Positions 9,698 to 17,983 of a stretch of 64,000 nt of DNA are shown one piece after another; within the stretch, counting starts at the first letter, position 1, and every line of letters starts with the position of its first letter. The stretch is taken from NCBI RefSeq assembly GCF_000525855.1, contig NZ_AODE01000029.1:21630-85629 (forward strand), given 5' to 3'. The DNA is from Listeria cornellensis FSL F6-0969 (GTDB lineage: Bacteria; Bacillota; Bacilli; Lactobacillales; Listeriaceae). The notes beneath the pieces are model-generated. The model was not told the origin of the DNA, did not search any database, and saw nothing but the letters and a program-made list of their open reading frames with translations. A program made the position numbers and the translations under genes.

Positions 9698-9705
9698 CCG
9701 TCTTG

Positions 9706-10575
9706 TCATTTATGTCGCAATATAATGATTGGTAAATCGGGTTCATTGAAAATGCGTGGTACAAGTGTTGCGTTCCCAACCCCGCGGCTAATAATCATCG
9801 CCTTACCGTTCGCCTCTTTCAACCCCGCGGTCCATTTCGGCATAAAACCTTGGTGCGGCGCATATAAACCTTCCGTGAAAGGCAATCGAACTTGTCCACC
9901 ATGGGCATGCCCACAACAAACGAGATCAACCGGAGCTTGTTGGTATAGTGGCCATTTTTCAGGTCGATGGGATAATAAAAAGGTAAAAATAGAATCAGGA
10001 ATCCCAGCTGTCGCTTCCTCCAGTTCCGCCTGCACAATTTCTTCCTCACGTGCGATTTCTTCAGCGAATGTAAACTGGTGCGGTTTCTGAATCAGCATAC
10101 TTGGATCATCAATACCCGCTAAGGCAAACGATTTACCGTCACGCTCGATATGCACATGTTGATTCTGTAGATAGGTAATTCCAGCTTTCTCTAATTCTGG
10201 CAACAAGTCTTCCAAATTCGCGCTTCGTGCCTCGTGATTGCCCGTCACATAATAAATAGGGTAACGCCTTGCAAGCTTTCGCATCAACGTTATCGCTGTA
10301 TTAATGCCCTCATCCCCATCCAACAAATCGCCTGTCACGACAATGATATCCGGATCAATCGCCCAAATCTTCTTGATCAACCGGTGATTGTAGCGCCCAA
10401 ACGTATCGCCATGCACATCCGATAATTGCAAAATTCGAAATCCATCCAACTCCGGTGCAATTTTGGTGGAAGCAATGTTGTAATTCGTTGTTCTGAGCTG
10501 TTTCGTTGACCAATACGCGTATCCTGTAAAAGCAAGCGCAGCAAAACCTGTAACCTTTAAAAACTTATTTTTCAT
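9706..10575 (-). CDS. Membrane-anchored calcineurin-type metallophosphoesterase (YkuE/YaeI-like)
   Basis: 289 residues with an N-terminal uncleaved anchor (VTGFAALAFTGYAYW) and an extracytoplasmic metallophosphoesterase domain. All dimetal motifs are visible: DVHGD, GDLLDGD, GNHE, SHRP and GHAHGGQ. Family members include lipid A UDP-sugar hydrolases and YkuE of Bacillus, which binds the cell wall; in a Gram-positive the substrate is unknown. Strong terminator downstream. The gene sits between lplA and hflX without tight coupling. Confidence 0.88.
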   Translation of the reverse strand: MKNKFLKVTGFAALAFTGYAYWSTKQLRTTNYNIASTKIAPELDGFRILQLSDVHGDTFGRYNHRLIKKIWAIDPDIIVVTGDLLDGDEGINTAITLMRKLARRYPIYYVTGNHEARSANLEDLLPELEKAGITYLQNQHVHIERDGKSFALAGIDDPSMLIQKPHQFTFAEEIAREEEIVQAELEEATAGIPDSIFTFLLSHRPEKWPLYQQAPVDLVCCGHAHGGQVRLPFTEGLYAPHQGFMPKWTAGLKEANGKAMIISRGVGNATLVPRIFNEPDLPIIILRHK

Positions 10576-10625
10576 AGCCTCTATCCTTCACATCTTTTTC
10601 CCCATTATAACAAAGAATTCGCTTC

Positions 10626-11897
10626 TTAGCTTTCTTTTTGAGTATCCTCACTGATAAATTCGGCATATTTCATCCGATCTGATTCTTGCGCATTTACTCG
10701 CAGAACCGTTCCCTCATTTTCGTAGGCCGTTTCAAGTACATCTGCATGTTCATTCAAGTAAGAAACCACGTCGCCACGATCAAATGGAATCACAAAAGTT
10801 ACCGTTTTATAATCATTAAACACCTGCTCTTTAATCATATCGATCAGCAACTCAAGCCCTGTGTCCTCTCTCGCAGACAAGTACAAGCTGTCGCCCTCGC
10901 GTCTTGGAAACATCACATTCGTCGCCAAATCTGCTTTATTATACGCAAAAATGAGAGGACGATCCGTAATATCCAGTTCCGCCAGCGTTTCCTCCGTTGT
11001 TTTTATCATCGCCTCAAAATGTTCGTGCGACACATCAACAACATGAATCAACACATCTGCTTCCGCGGCTTCTTCTAGCGTCGAGCGGAAAGCCTTCACC
11101 AAGTTATGCGGCAATTTACTAACAAAACCAACTGTATCTGTGAGCAAAAACTGTTTTTTGTCCGGTAACACAATTTCGCGAACACTCGTTTCAAGCGTGG
11201 CAAACAACATATCCTTCTCAAAAACCTGCTTGTTCGCTGTCTGGCTATGCGCTGTGACCATCGCATTCATAATCGTCGACTTACCAGCATTCGTATACCC
11301 CACAAGCGACACAACCGGAATCTCATTTTTTTGTCTCTGACGACGCTGTACTTGCCGTTCCGCCACGAGACCATCCAGTTCCTTATTCAACTGACTGATT
11401 TGGTTTTTAATCCGACGCCGATCCATCTCCAGTTTCGTTTCCCCAGCACCGCGATTTTTCAGTCCACCTTTTCCACTTTGCTGATCCATACCCTCACCTT
11501 GACCAACGACGCGCGGCAGCTCATATTTCAATCGGGCAACCTGAACTTGCAGCTGCGCCTCTCTCGTTTTCGCCCGTTCCGCAAAAATATCTAAAATAAG
11601 ACGCGTCCTGTCCATCACTTCGATTTCAAGTAGTTCTTCTAAATTCCGAATTTGCGAAGGCGCTAACTCATCATTAAAAATAACGAGGTCGACATCTTCA
11701 TAATCCGCCAAACTCTTGATTTCATCCACTTTTCCTTTTCCTACATACGTCGCTTTATTTTTGCGATCCAATTTTTGCGTAATTTCACCAACCGGTTCAA
11801 TTGCATTAGCCTCCGCCAAATTGGCAAGCTCCGCCATCGAATACTCAAAGTCGGCTTGTTGCATTGTAATCCCTACTAATATAGCTGTTCTAGTCAT
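10626..11897 (-). CDS. hflX: HflX-family ribosome-splitting GTPase (HflXr/Lmo0762-like)
   Basis: 423-residue GTPase. An N-terminal HflX domain (VGKGKVDEIKSL) with a coiled linker containing the GRGQGMDQQSGKGG-like glycine segment, then a G domain with GYTNAGKST, DTVGF and NKAD motifs, then a C-terminal tail. HflX proteins dissociate stalled 70S ribosomes; the Listeria paralogue Lmo0762 (HflXr) is reported to give macrolide/lincosamide resistance and to be controlled by attenuation. This gene has the same neighbour (lplA) and a leader with peptide and terminator, so HflXr is my preferred identity rather than the housekeeping copy. GGAGG lies eight bases before ATG 11897; ATG 11900 is an alternative. 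Confidence 0.9.
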   Translation of the reverse strand: MTRTAILVGITMQQADFEYSMAELANLAEANAIEPVGEITQKLDRKNKATYVGKGKVDEIKSLADYEDVDLVIFNDELAPSQIRNLEELLEIEVMDRTRLILDIFAERAKTREAQLQVQVARLKYELPRVVGQGEGMDQQSGKGGLKNRGAGETKLEMDRRRIKNQISQLNKELDGLVAERQVQRRQRQKNEIPVVSLVGYTNAGKSTIMNAMVTAHSQTANKQVFEKDMLFATLETSVREIVLPDKKQFLLTDTVGFVSKLPHNLVKAFRSTLEEAAEADVLIHVVDVSHEHFEAMIKTTEETLAELDITDRPLIFAYNKADLATNVMFPRREGDSLYLSAREDTGLELLIDMIKEQVFNDYKTVTFVIPFDRGDVVSYLNEHADVLETAYENEGTVLRVNAQESDRMKYAEFISEDTQKES

Positions 11898-11986
11898 CAT
11901 TCATTCCTCCAGTGTTTTTTATTTTTTACACGTGCGAGGGAAATAGAGATAGTCATCGCCCCAAAATAAGAAGTTCTAGGCACAAC

Positions 11987-12014
11987 AAAAAGAAGCAGAC
12001 AATTCATCTGCTTC
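11987..12014 (-). terminator. Attenuator terminator in the hflX leader
   Basis: GAAGCAGA / TCTGCTTC stem with a 7-base loop followed by TTTTT on the minus strand, about 90 bases upstream of hflX and downstream of the leader peptide. There is no gene on the far side for it to terminate, so it is best read as a conditional terminator. Confidence 0.8.
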
Positions 12015-12205
12015 CCCGTCCATATCAACACGCATCCTAAGCAAAAATCTAGACACGCGAAAATATTTAGTTTTAGGGTTCCTTTTGTGAAAAGGCAGAC
12101 CAATCCCGTCGTTGAGTTCAGCACACACCTCGTGGAAAGCTACGACAACCGCTCGATTCGCGTGTAGTCGAATTATCCTCCGTTTGTTCTGAACTCGTTC
12201 TCGCA

Positions 12206-12256
12206 CTATTTAGTTACGTTTAGCGAATTTGGAATTCTAAGTCTAACATACCACAT
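12206..12256 (-). CDS. Leader peptide of hflX, RLR stalling motif
   Basis: 16-codon ORF MWYVRLRIPNSLNVTK. GGAGGG lies exactly eight bases upstream and the ORF starts about 35 bases after the promoter -10. The VRLRIP segment resembles the MRLRFP of the ErmD leader, where an Arg-x-Arg (+X+) motif stalls ribosomes carrying a macrolide or ketolide. The stop codon is ten bases before GAGTTCAG (12189-12196), which can pair with CTGAACTC (12114-12121). Inference: drug-stalled ribosomes refold the leader and let polymerase pass the terminator at 11987-12014. Too short for ordinary gene callers. Confidence 0.75.
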   Translation of the reverse strand: MWYVRLRIPNSLNVTK

Positions 12257-12289
12257 CTGGACAACCCTCCGATCATTTTAATTAGTCAC

Positions 12290-12318
12290 ATTGTAACATG
12301 GTAAAAAGCGGTTTGCAA
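12290..12318 (-). promoter_or_regulatory. Promoter of the hflX leader transcript
   Basis: TTGCAA (12318-12313), 17-base spacer, TACAAT (12295-12290). Transcription would start near 12284, giving a leader of roughly 385 nt before hflX. Confidence 0.8.
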
Positions 12319-12322
12319 GTCA

Positions 12323-12832
12323 TTAAATCAATTTGGACATCCAATATGTATCGTAATAATCAGTGCCAATCATGAAGGAATCACGGTGCGTCCCTTCAAT
12401 TTCATAACCAAGATTTTGATATAAATGCAGGGCGGCCAGATTCTCACACAACACACCTAACTCAATTCGGCGCACCACGCCACGCGCTTTTGCCCATGTT
12501 TCCATATGCGTAAATAATCGCGTCGCTACACCTTGCCCCCAGCGCGATTTCAGAACACCGACAGCGATATAAACACTATGCTGCATCCGATTCGGCGGGT
12601 TTCCATCCGCTATCAAAAAGCCGACCAACTCATCCGTCTCCATGTCCTCTGCCACTAAAATAAGCGAATACGGTAAATCTGCAAAAAACTCAATCCGTTT
12701 TCGCGCATCCTTCGTCGTAATCTCTCTTTCCCCAGCGCCATAGAGCATGTAATCCGTCTCGCCATCTATTTGTAATTGCATCTTCGCAAATCGTTTCGCG
12801 TCATACTCACAAGCTTCCCGTATCTGGATCAT
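12323..12832 (-). CDS. GNAT-family N-acetyltransferase
   Basis: 169-residue cytosolic acetyltransferase. The fold is recognisable from IREACEYDAKRFAKM, the strand LILVAEDMETDELVGFLIAD, the acetyl-CoA loop SRWGQGVATRLFTHMETWAKARGV and LGVLCENLAALHLYQNLGYEIEGT. The RimI/RimJ/YkkB-like arrangement suggests an N-terminal or small-molecule acetylase; the acceptor is unknown. I chose ATG 12832 (AAAGGA upstream), because a TATAAT element lies just before the alternative start at 12862. It is followed by the hflX leader in the same direction. Confidence 0.85.
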   Translation of the reverse strand: MIQIREACEYDAKRFAKMQLQIDGETDYMLYGAGEREITTKDARKRIEFFADLPYSLILVAEDMETDELVGFLIADGNPPNRMQHSVYIAVGVLKSRWGQGVATRLFTHMETWAKARGVVRRIELGVLCENLAALHLYQNLGYEIEGTHRDSFMIGTDYYDTYWMSKLI

Positions 12833-12879
12833 TCTCCACGCATCCTTTCGCTCATCCTTCATTATTATAACAGAAAAAA

Positions 12880-12918
12880 AAAAACGCAGCGCCTAGGTTG
12901 ATGCGCTGCGTTTTCCAA
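12880..12918 (-). terminator. Terminator of the mhq-like operon
   Basis: CGCAGCGC / GCGCTGCG stem followed by eleven T on the minus strand, immediately downstream of the flavin reductase gene. Confidence 0.9.
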
Positions 12919-12927
12919 ATATAATTC

Positions 12928-13545
12928 TTATTTAGGCCGTTCCACTACAAAAGTCTCCCCCAATTTGGCGTAATTATTTCCCGCTAAACGCGCCACAGGC
13001 TTCAGTTCATCCGTCAAAACATACTGCTTTTCTACATCAAAAACAGACGTATCTGCATGATAAAATACCACCCGAGCTAAAATCAAATCTGTGACAGGTT
13101 CTCCCGCATCATTCGAAATCGGAATATGCTGAAACAGTTTTGCTTCCATTCGAATTTTGCCTTCTTTGACCCCTGGAACCGCCACTTTTTCACTCGGAAT
13201 CACTGTCAAGCTCGTCGCGTCCAACTCATTTATCTCTGGCGTAAGCCTCGCCGCCGTCTTGTTCATCTCCGCCGTCAAATCCTCATCCACAATATGAATC
13301 ACCAGCTCACCCGTCTCGAGAATATTCCGCGCCGTATCCTTCATCTGCCCACTATCCCGTTGAATCGCAATCGACACAATCGGCGGCTGACTCGACACCA
13401 CATTGAAAAAACTAAACGGCGCCGCATTCAACACACCATTTTCTGATGCCGTCGTCACAAAAGCAATCGGTCTCGGAATAATCGCCCCACTCAAAAACTT
13501 ATAATTATCCTGCGGTGATAACTCGTTCGCATCCATCCTAATCAT
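12928..13545 (-). CDS. Flavin reductase-like FMN-binding protein
   Basis: 205-residue split-barrel protein of the flavin reductase/DIM6-NTAB family. MIRMDANELSPQDNYKFLSG, IIPRPIAFVTT, NAAPFSFFNVVSSQPP and SIAIQR are the FMN-phosphate-binding segments. It probably supplies reduced flavin or reduces quinoid compounds in the mhq pathway; this is inference from neighbours. Start 13545 overlaps the end of the esterase gene by eight bases, indicating translational coupling; the longer start at 13566 lacks a ribosome site. Last gene of the four-gene operon. Confidence 0.87.
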   Translation of the reverse strand: MIRMDANELSPQDNYKFLSGAIIPRPIAFVTTASENGVLNAAPFSFFNVVSSQPPIVSIAIQRDSGQMKDTARNILETGELVIHIVDEDLTAEMNKTAARLTPEINELDATSLTVIPSEKVAVPGVKEGKIRMEAKLFQHIPISNDAGEPVTDLILARVVFYHADTSVFDVEKQYVLTDELKPVARLAGNNYAKLGETFVVERPK

Positions 13546-14146
13546 GCTGGGCCACATACCAATCACGCGCGGCTTCGACTTCCACCATCGTCAAATTATG
13601 CCCATTTTGCGTCCAAAGCGACTCAACCGCCGCCCCTCGTTGACTCAGCGCATCAATCAAAGACTGAGATCCCGCCGCCGTCACTAACGGATCATTCACG
13701 CCCGCCGTCACAAAAACAGCCGCCTGATCCAACGTGAAATCAGGCATCGCCTCACCAGAAGGCATCGCATGGAACAATATCGCTTTTTGAAAACTAGCAG
13801 CATCCGTCAAAATCGCATTCGCCGCGATGTTCGCGCCATTTGAATAACCAACCGCCACCACATGCTCCGCGTCAAAATCATATTTTTGCGCTAATACCTT
13901 AATTTCCGTCACTAATTCTCCTGTTTTCTCCTTCAAACTCGCCAAATCAAACGATCCATCCGCATATCGTGCAAAAAAACGATTCGCTCCATGTTCCGAA
14001 ATGTCACCACGAAATGATAGCACACTCGCGTCTGGCGCAATAATCCCCGCCAATTCCAACAACGACTGCTCATCACCTCCCGTCCCATGAAGCAAAACAA
14101 GCGGCATCAAATCCTTATTTTTCCCTTGTATAAAAATATGTTCCAT
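13538..14146 (-). CDS. mhqD: Carboxylesterase/phospholipase family hydrolase (MhqD-like)
   Basis: 202-residue alpha/beta hydrolase of the phospholipase/carboxylesterase type. LVLLHGTGGDEQSLL near the N-terminus (oxyanion loop), nucleophile VGYSNGANIA, Asp in TAGVNDPLV and His in QNGHNLT complete the triad. In Bacillus the same combination (mhqD beside mhqO) belongs to the MhqR regulon for methylhydroquinone and aldehyde stress. Eight bases downstream of the dioxygenase gene and overlapping the flavin reductase gene. Confidence 0.87.
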   Translation of the reverse strand: MEHIFIQGKNKDLMPLVLLHGTGGDEQSLLELAGIIAPDASVLSFRGDISEHGANRFFARYADGSFDLASLKEKTGELVTEIKVLAQKYDFDAEHVVAVGYSNGANIAANAILTDAASFQKAILFHAMPSGEAMPDFTLDQAAVFVTAGVNDPLVTAAGSQSLIDALSQRGAAVESLWTQNGHNLTMVEVEAARDWYVAQHD

Positions 14147-14154
14147 CGCTATTC

Positions 14155-15111
14155 TCAGCTCCTTTTCGTATCCAGTGGGCGGACCTTCGCCTCAATTGAT
14201 GCTCGTTTTGCCTCTAAAAATGGTGGTAGCGAAAGCTTCTCGCCCATCGTTTCATACGGCTCATCTTGCGCAAAACCAGGTCCATCCGTTGCGAACTCAA
14301 ACAAAATTTGTTGCGAAACCGGCATGTACAGCGATTCAAAATAGAAACGATCCACATAACCCGAATTCGGCGCCTGAAACTCATTCGCACGCGCAATCCA
14401 TTTTTCCAATTCCGCATGATCCTCGACACGGAACGCAACATGGTGCACATTTCCATATCCTTGCATCGCAGGCAACATATCGTTACGCTCCTCGACAATG
14501 ACTTGTGCCCCATTTCCACCTTCGCCAACTTCATATAAATGCTCCGCGCCGCTCGTTGCCACTTCCCTAAATCCAAGAATGACCGTCAACACCAAGCCGA
14601 TATTTTCCTTATTTTGCACCGTCAAATAGACAGGACCTAAACCATAAATCGCAAATTCTGCTGGGACTGGACCATTCTTCCACGGAATCCCAGGTGCCAC
14701 GCCTTCATTTTTTTCATCCGAAATTAGTTGCAACGACTGCTCATCAAAATCGCGGAAAGCCAGTACTTTTTTGCCGAAACTTTCGCTGATGGCATCATGA
14801 TCCACGCCCAGCGTATCGAACCGCTCCACCCAATAATCAAGCGCCGCATCACTCGGCACGCGGAACGATGTTTTCGAAATACTATCCGTCCCTTTACGCC
14901 CTTTTGGCAAATTCGGAAAATCGAAAAACGTCATATCCGTGCCCGCCGAGCCTGCATCATCCGCAAAAAATAAATGATACGTCTGAATATCATCCTGATT
15001 CACCGTTTTCTTCACAAGACGCATCCCAAGCGTTTCCGTATAAAACACATAATTCTTCTCCGCACTACTCGTCATCGCCGTTACATGGTGGATTCCTTTT
15101 AATTCTTTCAT
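14155..15111 (-). CDS. mhqO: Ring-cleaving dioxygenase, glyoxalase fold (MhqO-like)
   Basis: 318 residues with two glyoxalase/vicinal-oxygen-chelate halves. GIHHVTAM supplies the first metal His; NVHHVAFRV in the second half supplies the second; a Glu near ILFEFATDGPGFA completes the Fe/Mn site. The family cleaves hydroquinone-type rings to detoxify quinones. It overlaps the preceding dioxygenase gene by four bases (ATGA type), so the two are made together; they share the DETLALPPFLE-like C-terminal motif and look like an old duplication. Confidence 0.87.
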   Translation of the reverse strand: MKELKGIHHVTAMTSSAEKNYVFYTETLGMRLVKKTVNQDDIQTYHLFFADDAGSAGTDMTFFDFPNLPKGRKGTDSISKTSFRVPSDAALDYWVERFDTLGVDHDAISESFGKKVLAFRDFDEQSLQLISDEKNEGVAPGIPWKNGPVPAEFAIYGLGPVYLTVQNKENIGLVLTVILGFREVATSGAEHLYEVGEGGNGAQVIVEERNDMLPAMQGYGNVHHVAFRVEDHAELEKWIARANEFQAPNSGYVDRFYFESLYMPVSQQILFEFATDGPGFAQDEPYETMGEKLSLPPFLEAKRASIEAKVRPLDTKRS

Positions 15112-15974
15112 TTGTCATTCTCCTTTAAATTAGATTCAATGTCTACTCGTTTATCTTCTAAAAATGGCGGCAAAGCAAGCGTTTCACCCAGCATCTCCAC
15201 CCTTTCATCTATCGCAAAACCAGGCGTGTCACTCGCAATTTCAATCATCAGCCCATTCGGTTCGCGGAAATACAAACTTGTAAAATAAGCCCGATCCACG
15301 AATTCCTCTATTTCCAAACCCGCGTCTATAGCCTTCTGATGCCATTTTGCCACATCCGCTTTCGTCTCAACCCGATAAGCCACATGATCGATGCTCCCAC
15401 GACCCATCCTTGTTTTCGCATGCGATACACTCGGAATAAAATGCGTAAAAGGTTCTGGCTCCATCCTCAAAAACAGCTTCATAAAATCAGCCAAGCGCTC
15501 CGTATTCTGCACATGCCAATCTATTCCGAGAACCCGTATCACCTGTTTACCAGCAGGAATATCCGTATGCCGCGTCGCATCTTCCTTAGCAATCAGCTCA
15601 TCCGTCTCAACCAGCATCATCCGAAAACCATCCGCATCCTCAAACACCAAGCCAGCCTTCGTACGCTCCATCTCCGGCACATGCGGCGTCAACCGCTCCT
15701 CCCAAAAATCAAGCGCACCATTCGGAACCGCCAAATACGTCGTCCCATAAAAATCATGTTCCCGCCTCGCACGACCAAGCCGCTTTATCTCAAAAAAAGT
15801 AAGCAATGTCCCAGGATTTCCGCGATAATCTCCATAAAACAAATGCCGCATCCGCGTATTATTTTGATTCACCGTATTTTTCACCAATCGCAAACCAAGC
15901 ACTTCCGTATAAAAAGCCCGATTTTCAGCCGCCGATTTCGTAAAAGCCGACACATGATGTATCCCCGTAATCAT
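15108..15974 (-). CDS. Ring-cleaving dioxygenase, glyoxalase fold (second MhqO-like)
   Basis: 288-residue paralogue of the following gene. TGIHHVSAFTKSAAENRAFYTEVLGLRLVKNTVNQ at the N-terminus and SIDHVAYRVETK mid-protein carry the metal His residues; MIEIASDTPGFA carries the Glu. First gene of the operon dioxygenase-dioxygenase-esterase-flavin reductase, all overlapping or within nine bases. GGAAGGGTGTGAGGATATG gives a reasonable ribosome site. A perfect palindrome (16008-16023) in the upstream region may be the regulator's operator. Confidence 0.87.
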   Translation of the reverse strand: MITGIHHVSAFTKSAAENRAFYTEVLGLRLVKNTVNQNNTRMRHLFYGDYRGNPGTLLTFFEIKRLGRARREHDFYGTTYLAVPNGALDFWEERLTPHVPEMERTKAGLVFEDADGFRMMLVETDELIAKEDATRHTDIPAGKQVIRVLGIDWHVQNTERLADFMKLFLRMEPEPFTHFIPSVSHAKTRMGRGSIDHVAYRVETKADVAKWHQKAIDAGLEIEEFVDRAYFTSLYFREPNGLMIEIASDTPGFAIDERVEMLGETLALPPFLEDKRVDIESNLKENDK

Positions 15975-16007
15975 ATCCTCACACCCTTCCTTTTCATCTT
16001 TAAAAAC

Positions 16008-16023
16008 AGTTTAACACTAAACT
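16008..16023. promoter_or_regulatory. Palindromic operator candidate of the mhq-like operon
   Basis: AGTTTA-ACAC-TAAACT, a perfect 6-bp dyad 34 bases upstream of the first dioxygenase start. Candidate MarR-type (MhqR-like) site. No regulator gene is adjacent. Confidence 0.5.
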
Positions 16024-16104
16024 ATATAAAAAGAAAGAACTTTGCTTATAAAAAGTAAGCGCCAAAAAACTCCGAGACACAATTCGCATCCCAGAGCCAT
16101 TTTT

Positions 16105-17085
16105 TCAATATACATCGCGTTTCATAAATACCCAATATGACGTAATCAATCCCGCAATCGTCCAGACAAGCAGCGTCACAACAGAAAATCCAAGCGTCAT
16201 GCCATCCACTGGCGGACTCGTCCCGTTCAAATAATTCGTCAACTGTAAATTCACCATAAACAAATATTTCGCGCTCGGCCAAGACGATACGAGGTTGCTC
16301 AAAATCGATCCCGTAATCAGCGCCGACAACATAATTCCCATCACGGCCGCTGTACTTCTCACCAATACCGAACACATCAACGTCAGTACGCCAATCACCA
16401 TCGCGACTAGCCACGCCAAACCGAATTCCATCAATAAGTATTGCCACATCGGTAACGAATACACGCCCGCCGTTCCGACTGCATCCCCGCTCACATCGAA
16501 TCCCGTCAGAATCGGCGCCGTCCAGCCACCATATCCAAACACGACGCCCGATATCGCATAGGCAATAATCGCCGAGGCTAGCAAAATAATCGACACCGAC
16601 AGCATCATCGAAATGAATTTACTCGTCAAGATTCGCCATCGTTTCACCGGCCTCGTCAGCAAGAATTTAATCGTCCCGCTCCCCGACTCCGAAGAAATCA
16701 AATCCGCCGCAATCACCATGACAAACAACGGAAACAGCAACCCAATCCCATTTTCAACAAATGATTTCAGGAAAGTCGGTGCTCCTGGTGCATTTGGATT
16801 CACATCCTCGTCCAGATAATACTGCAACTGCCCCAGCGTCACGCGCATATATTTCTTATACTCATCCGGAATCCGATTGGAGCTCAGTCGATTCTCAATA
16901 TCCACAATCTGTTGCTGCACCTGCACATGCCAATCCGTCGTCCCCGATTTCTGCTCATCTTCCTGATGTTGCCTAAACTGCGCATACGTAAAAATACCCA
17001 CAATAATTGCGACCAAAAATAAAATAATCAAGAGTCGGCGTTTTCTGTAAAGCTTCAACTGCTCATTATACACTAAGTTAATCAA
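16105..17085 (-). CDS. ABC-2 type transporter permease
   Basis: 326-residue membrane protein. An N-terminal cytosolic arm and first helix (LLIILFLVAIIVGIFTYA), a long extracellular loop (about residues 35-110), then five further helices. The segment SSESGSGTIKFLLTRPVKRWRILTSKF is the ABC-2 coupling region that touches the ATPase. Usual cargo of such small exporters is a peptide, lipid or drug; none can be assigned here. Start overlaps the ATPase gene by eight bases. Last gene of the operon with the SGNH hydrolase. Confidence 0.88.
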   Translation of the reverse strand: MINLVYNEQLKLYRKRRLLIILFLVAIIVGIFTYAQFRQHQEDEQKSGTTDWHVQVQQQIVDIENRLSSNRIPDEYKKYMRVTLGQLQYYLDEDVNPNAPGAPTFLKSFVENGIGLLFPLFVMVIAADLISSESGSGTIKFLLTRPVKRWRILTSKFISMMLSVSIILLASAIIAYAISGVVFGYGGWTAPILTGFDVSGDAVGTAGVYSLPMWQYLLMEFGLAWLVAMVIGVLTLMCSVLVRSTAAVMGIMLSALITGSILSNLVSSWPSAKYLFMVNLQLTNYLNGTSPPVDGMTLGFSVVTLLVWTIAGLITSYWVFMKRDVY

Positions 17086-17983
17086 TGCCTTGCCCTCCTG
17101 TCAGTTCAATAAATAAGTCCTCCAAAGACGGCGTAATCTTCTGCATTTCGAGCACTTGCACGCCAGCTCGCACAACGCGACTATTCCAAACCGGTAATTT
17201 ATCCGCCTCAAAACTTGTGTAATACGCACCATCTTGCTCCGTCACGTCCGTCATTTCCGCCAAAATCGCCGCACCTTTTGCCATTGGTTCAAAGCGCCAC
17301 CGTGTTTTTTCCCGATCAGAAAGCAGTTTATCCACATCATCCGTCGCAATGATTTCACCGTTCGTCATAATAGCCACGCGATCACACAACAACTGAATTT
17401 CACTAAGTAAATGCGAAGAAACTAGAACACTAATCCCTTCCTTCTTCGCCAAATAACGAATAAAGTCCCGCATCTCGCGAATCCCCGATGGATCAAGCCG
17501 TTCGTCGGCTCATCCAGAATCAACAATTTCGGATTCGACAACAACGCCTGCGCGATTCCCAAACGTTGGCGCATCCCAAGCGAATACGTCGAAACCCGAT
17601 CATGCACGCGCGCCGTCATCCCAACCAGTTCCGCCACTTCCTGCAAGCGTTCCGGCCGAATCGATCGATCCATCCGCGCAAAATAAGCAAGGTTCTCCCA
17701 CCCCGTCAAAAATGGATAGAATTCAGGATTCTCCACGATACAACCCAAACTCTTCATCGCCTCCGTGAAGTTTTTGCGAATATCCTTGCCGCCAATCAAA
17801 ATCGACCCAGAAGTCGGTTTTATCAATCCAACGAGCATCCGAATCGTCGTGGTTTTACCTGCTCCATTAGGTCCTAGAAAGCCAAATACTTCGCCCTCAT
17901 TGACCTCGAAACTCAAATCCTTGATAATTTGCCGCTTACCAATTTTTTTTATTTAAATCCTGTACTAATAGCGCCGCCGTCAT
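17078..17983 (-). pseudogene. ABC transporter ATP-binding protein, two frameshifts
   Basis: About 300 residues if repaired. Walker A GPNGAGKTTTIRML, signature YSLGMRQRLGIAQ, Walker B LLILDEPTNGL, and H-loop SSHLLSEI are all visible but in two frames. The break near 17493 lies in the D-loop: one extra G gives LDEPTNGLDPSGIREMRDF. The true start is probably ATG 17983 (MTAALLVQDLNKK), overlapping the previous stop as ATGA, but the A8 run 17943-17950 shifts the frame; A7 gives NKKIGKRQIIKDLSFEV. Partner of the downstream permease. Confidence 0.85.

Noticed and set aside
11976..12206. A 76-codon minus-strand reading frame inside the hflX leader
   Set aside because: No ribosome site, and it spans the attenuator hairpin; the 16-codon leader ORF with a perfect site explains the region better.
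11985..12290. 6S RNA or another housekeeping RNA in the hflX leader
   Set aside because: No match to the motifs of 6S, tmRNA, RNase P or SRP RNA that I know; promoter, leader ORF and terminator upstream of hflX indicate attenuation.
15339..16058. 239-codon plus-strand frame opposite the dioxygenase gene
   Set aside because: Biased composition and overlap with a recognised enzyme on the other strand show it is a shadow.
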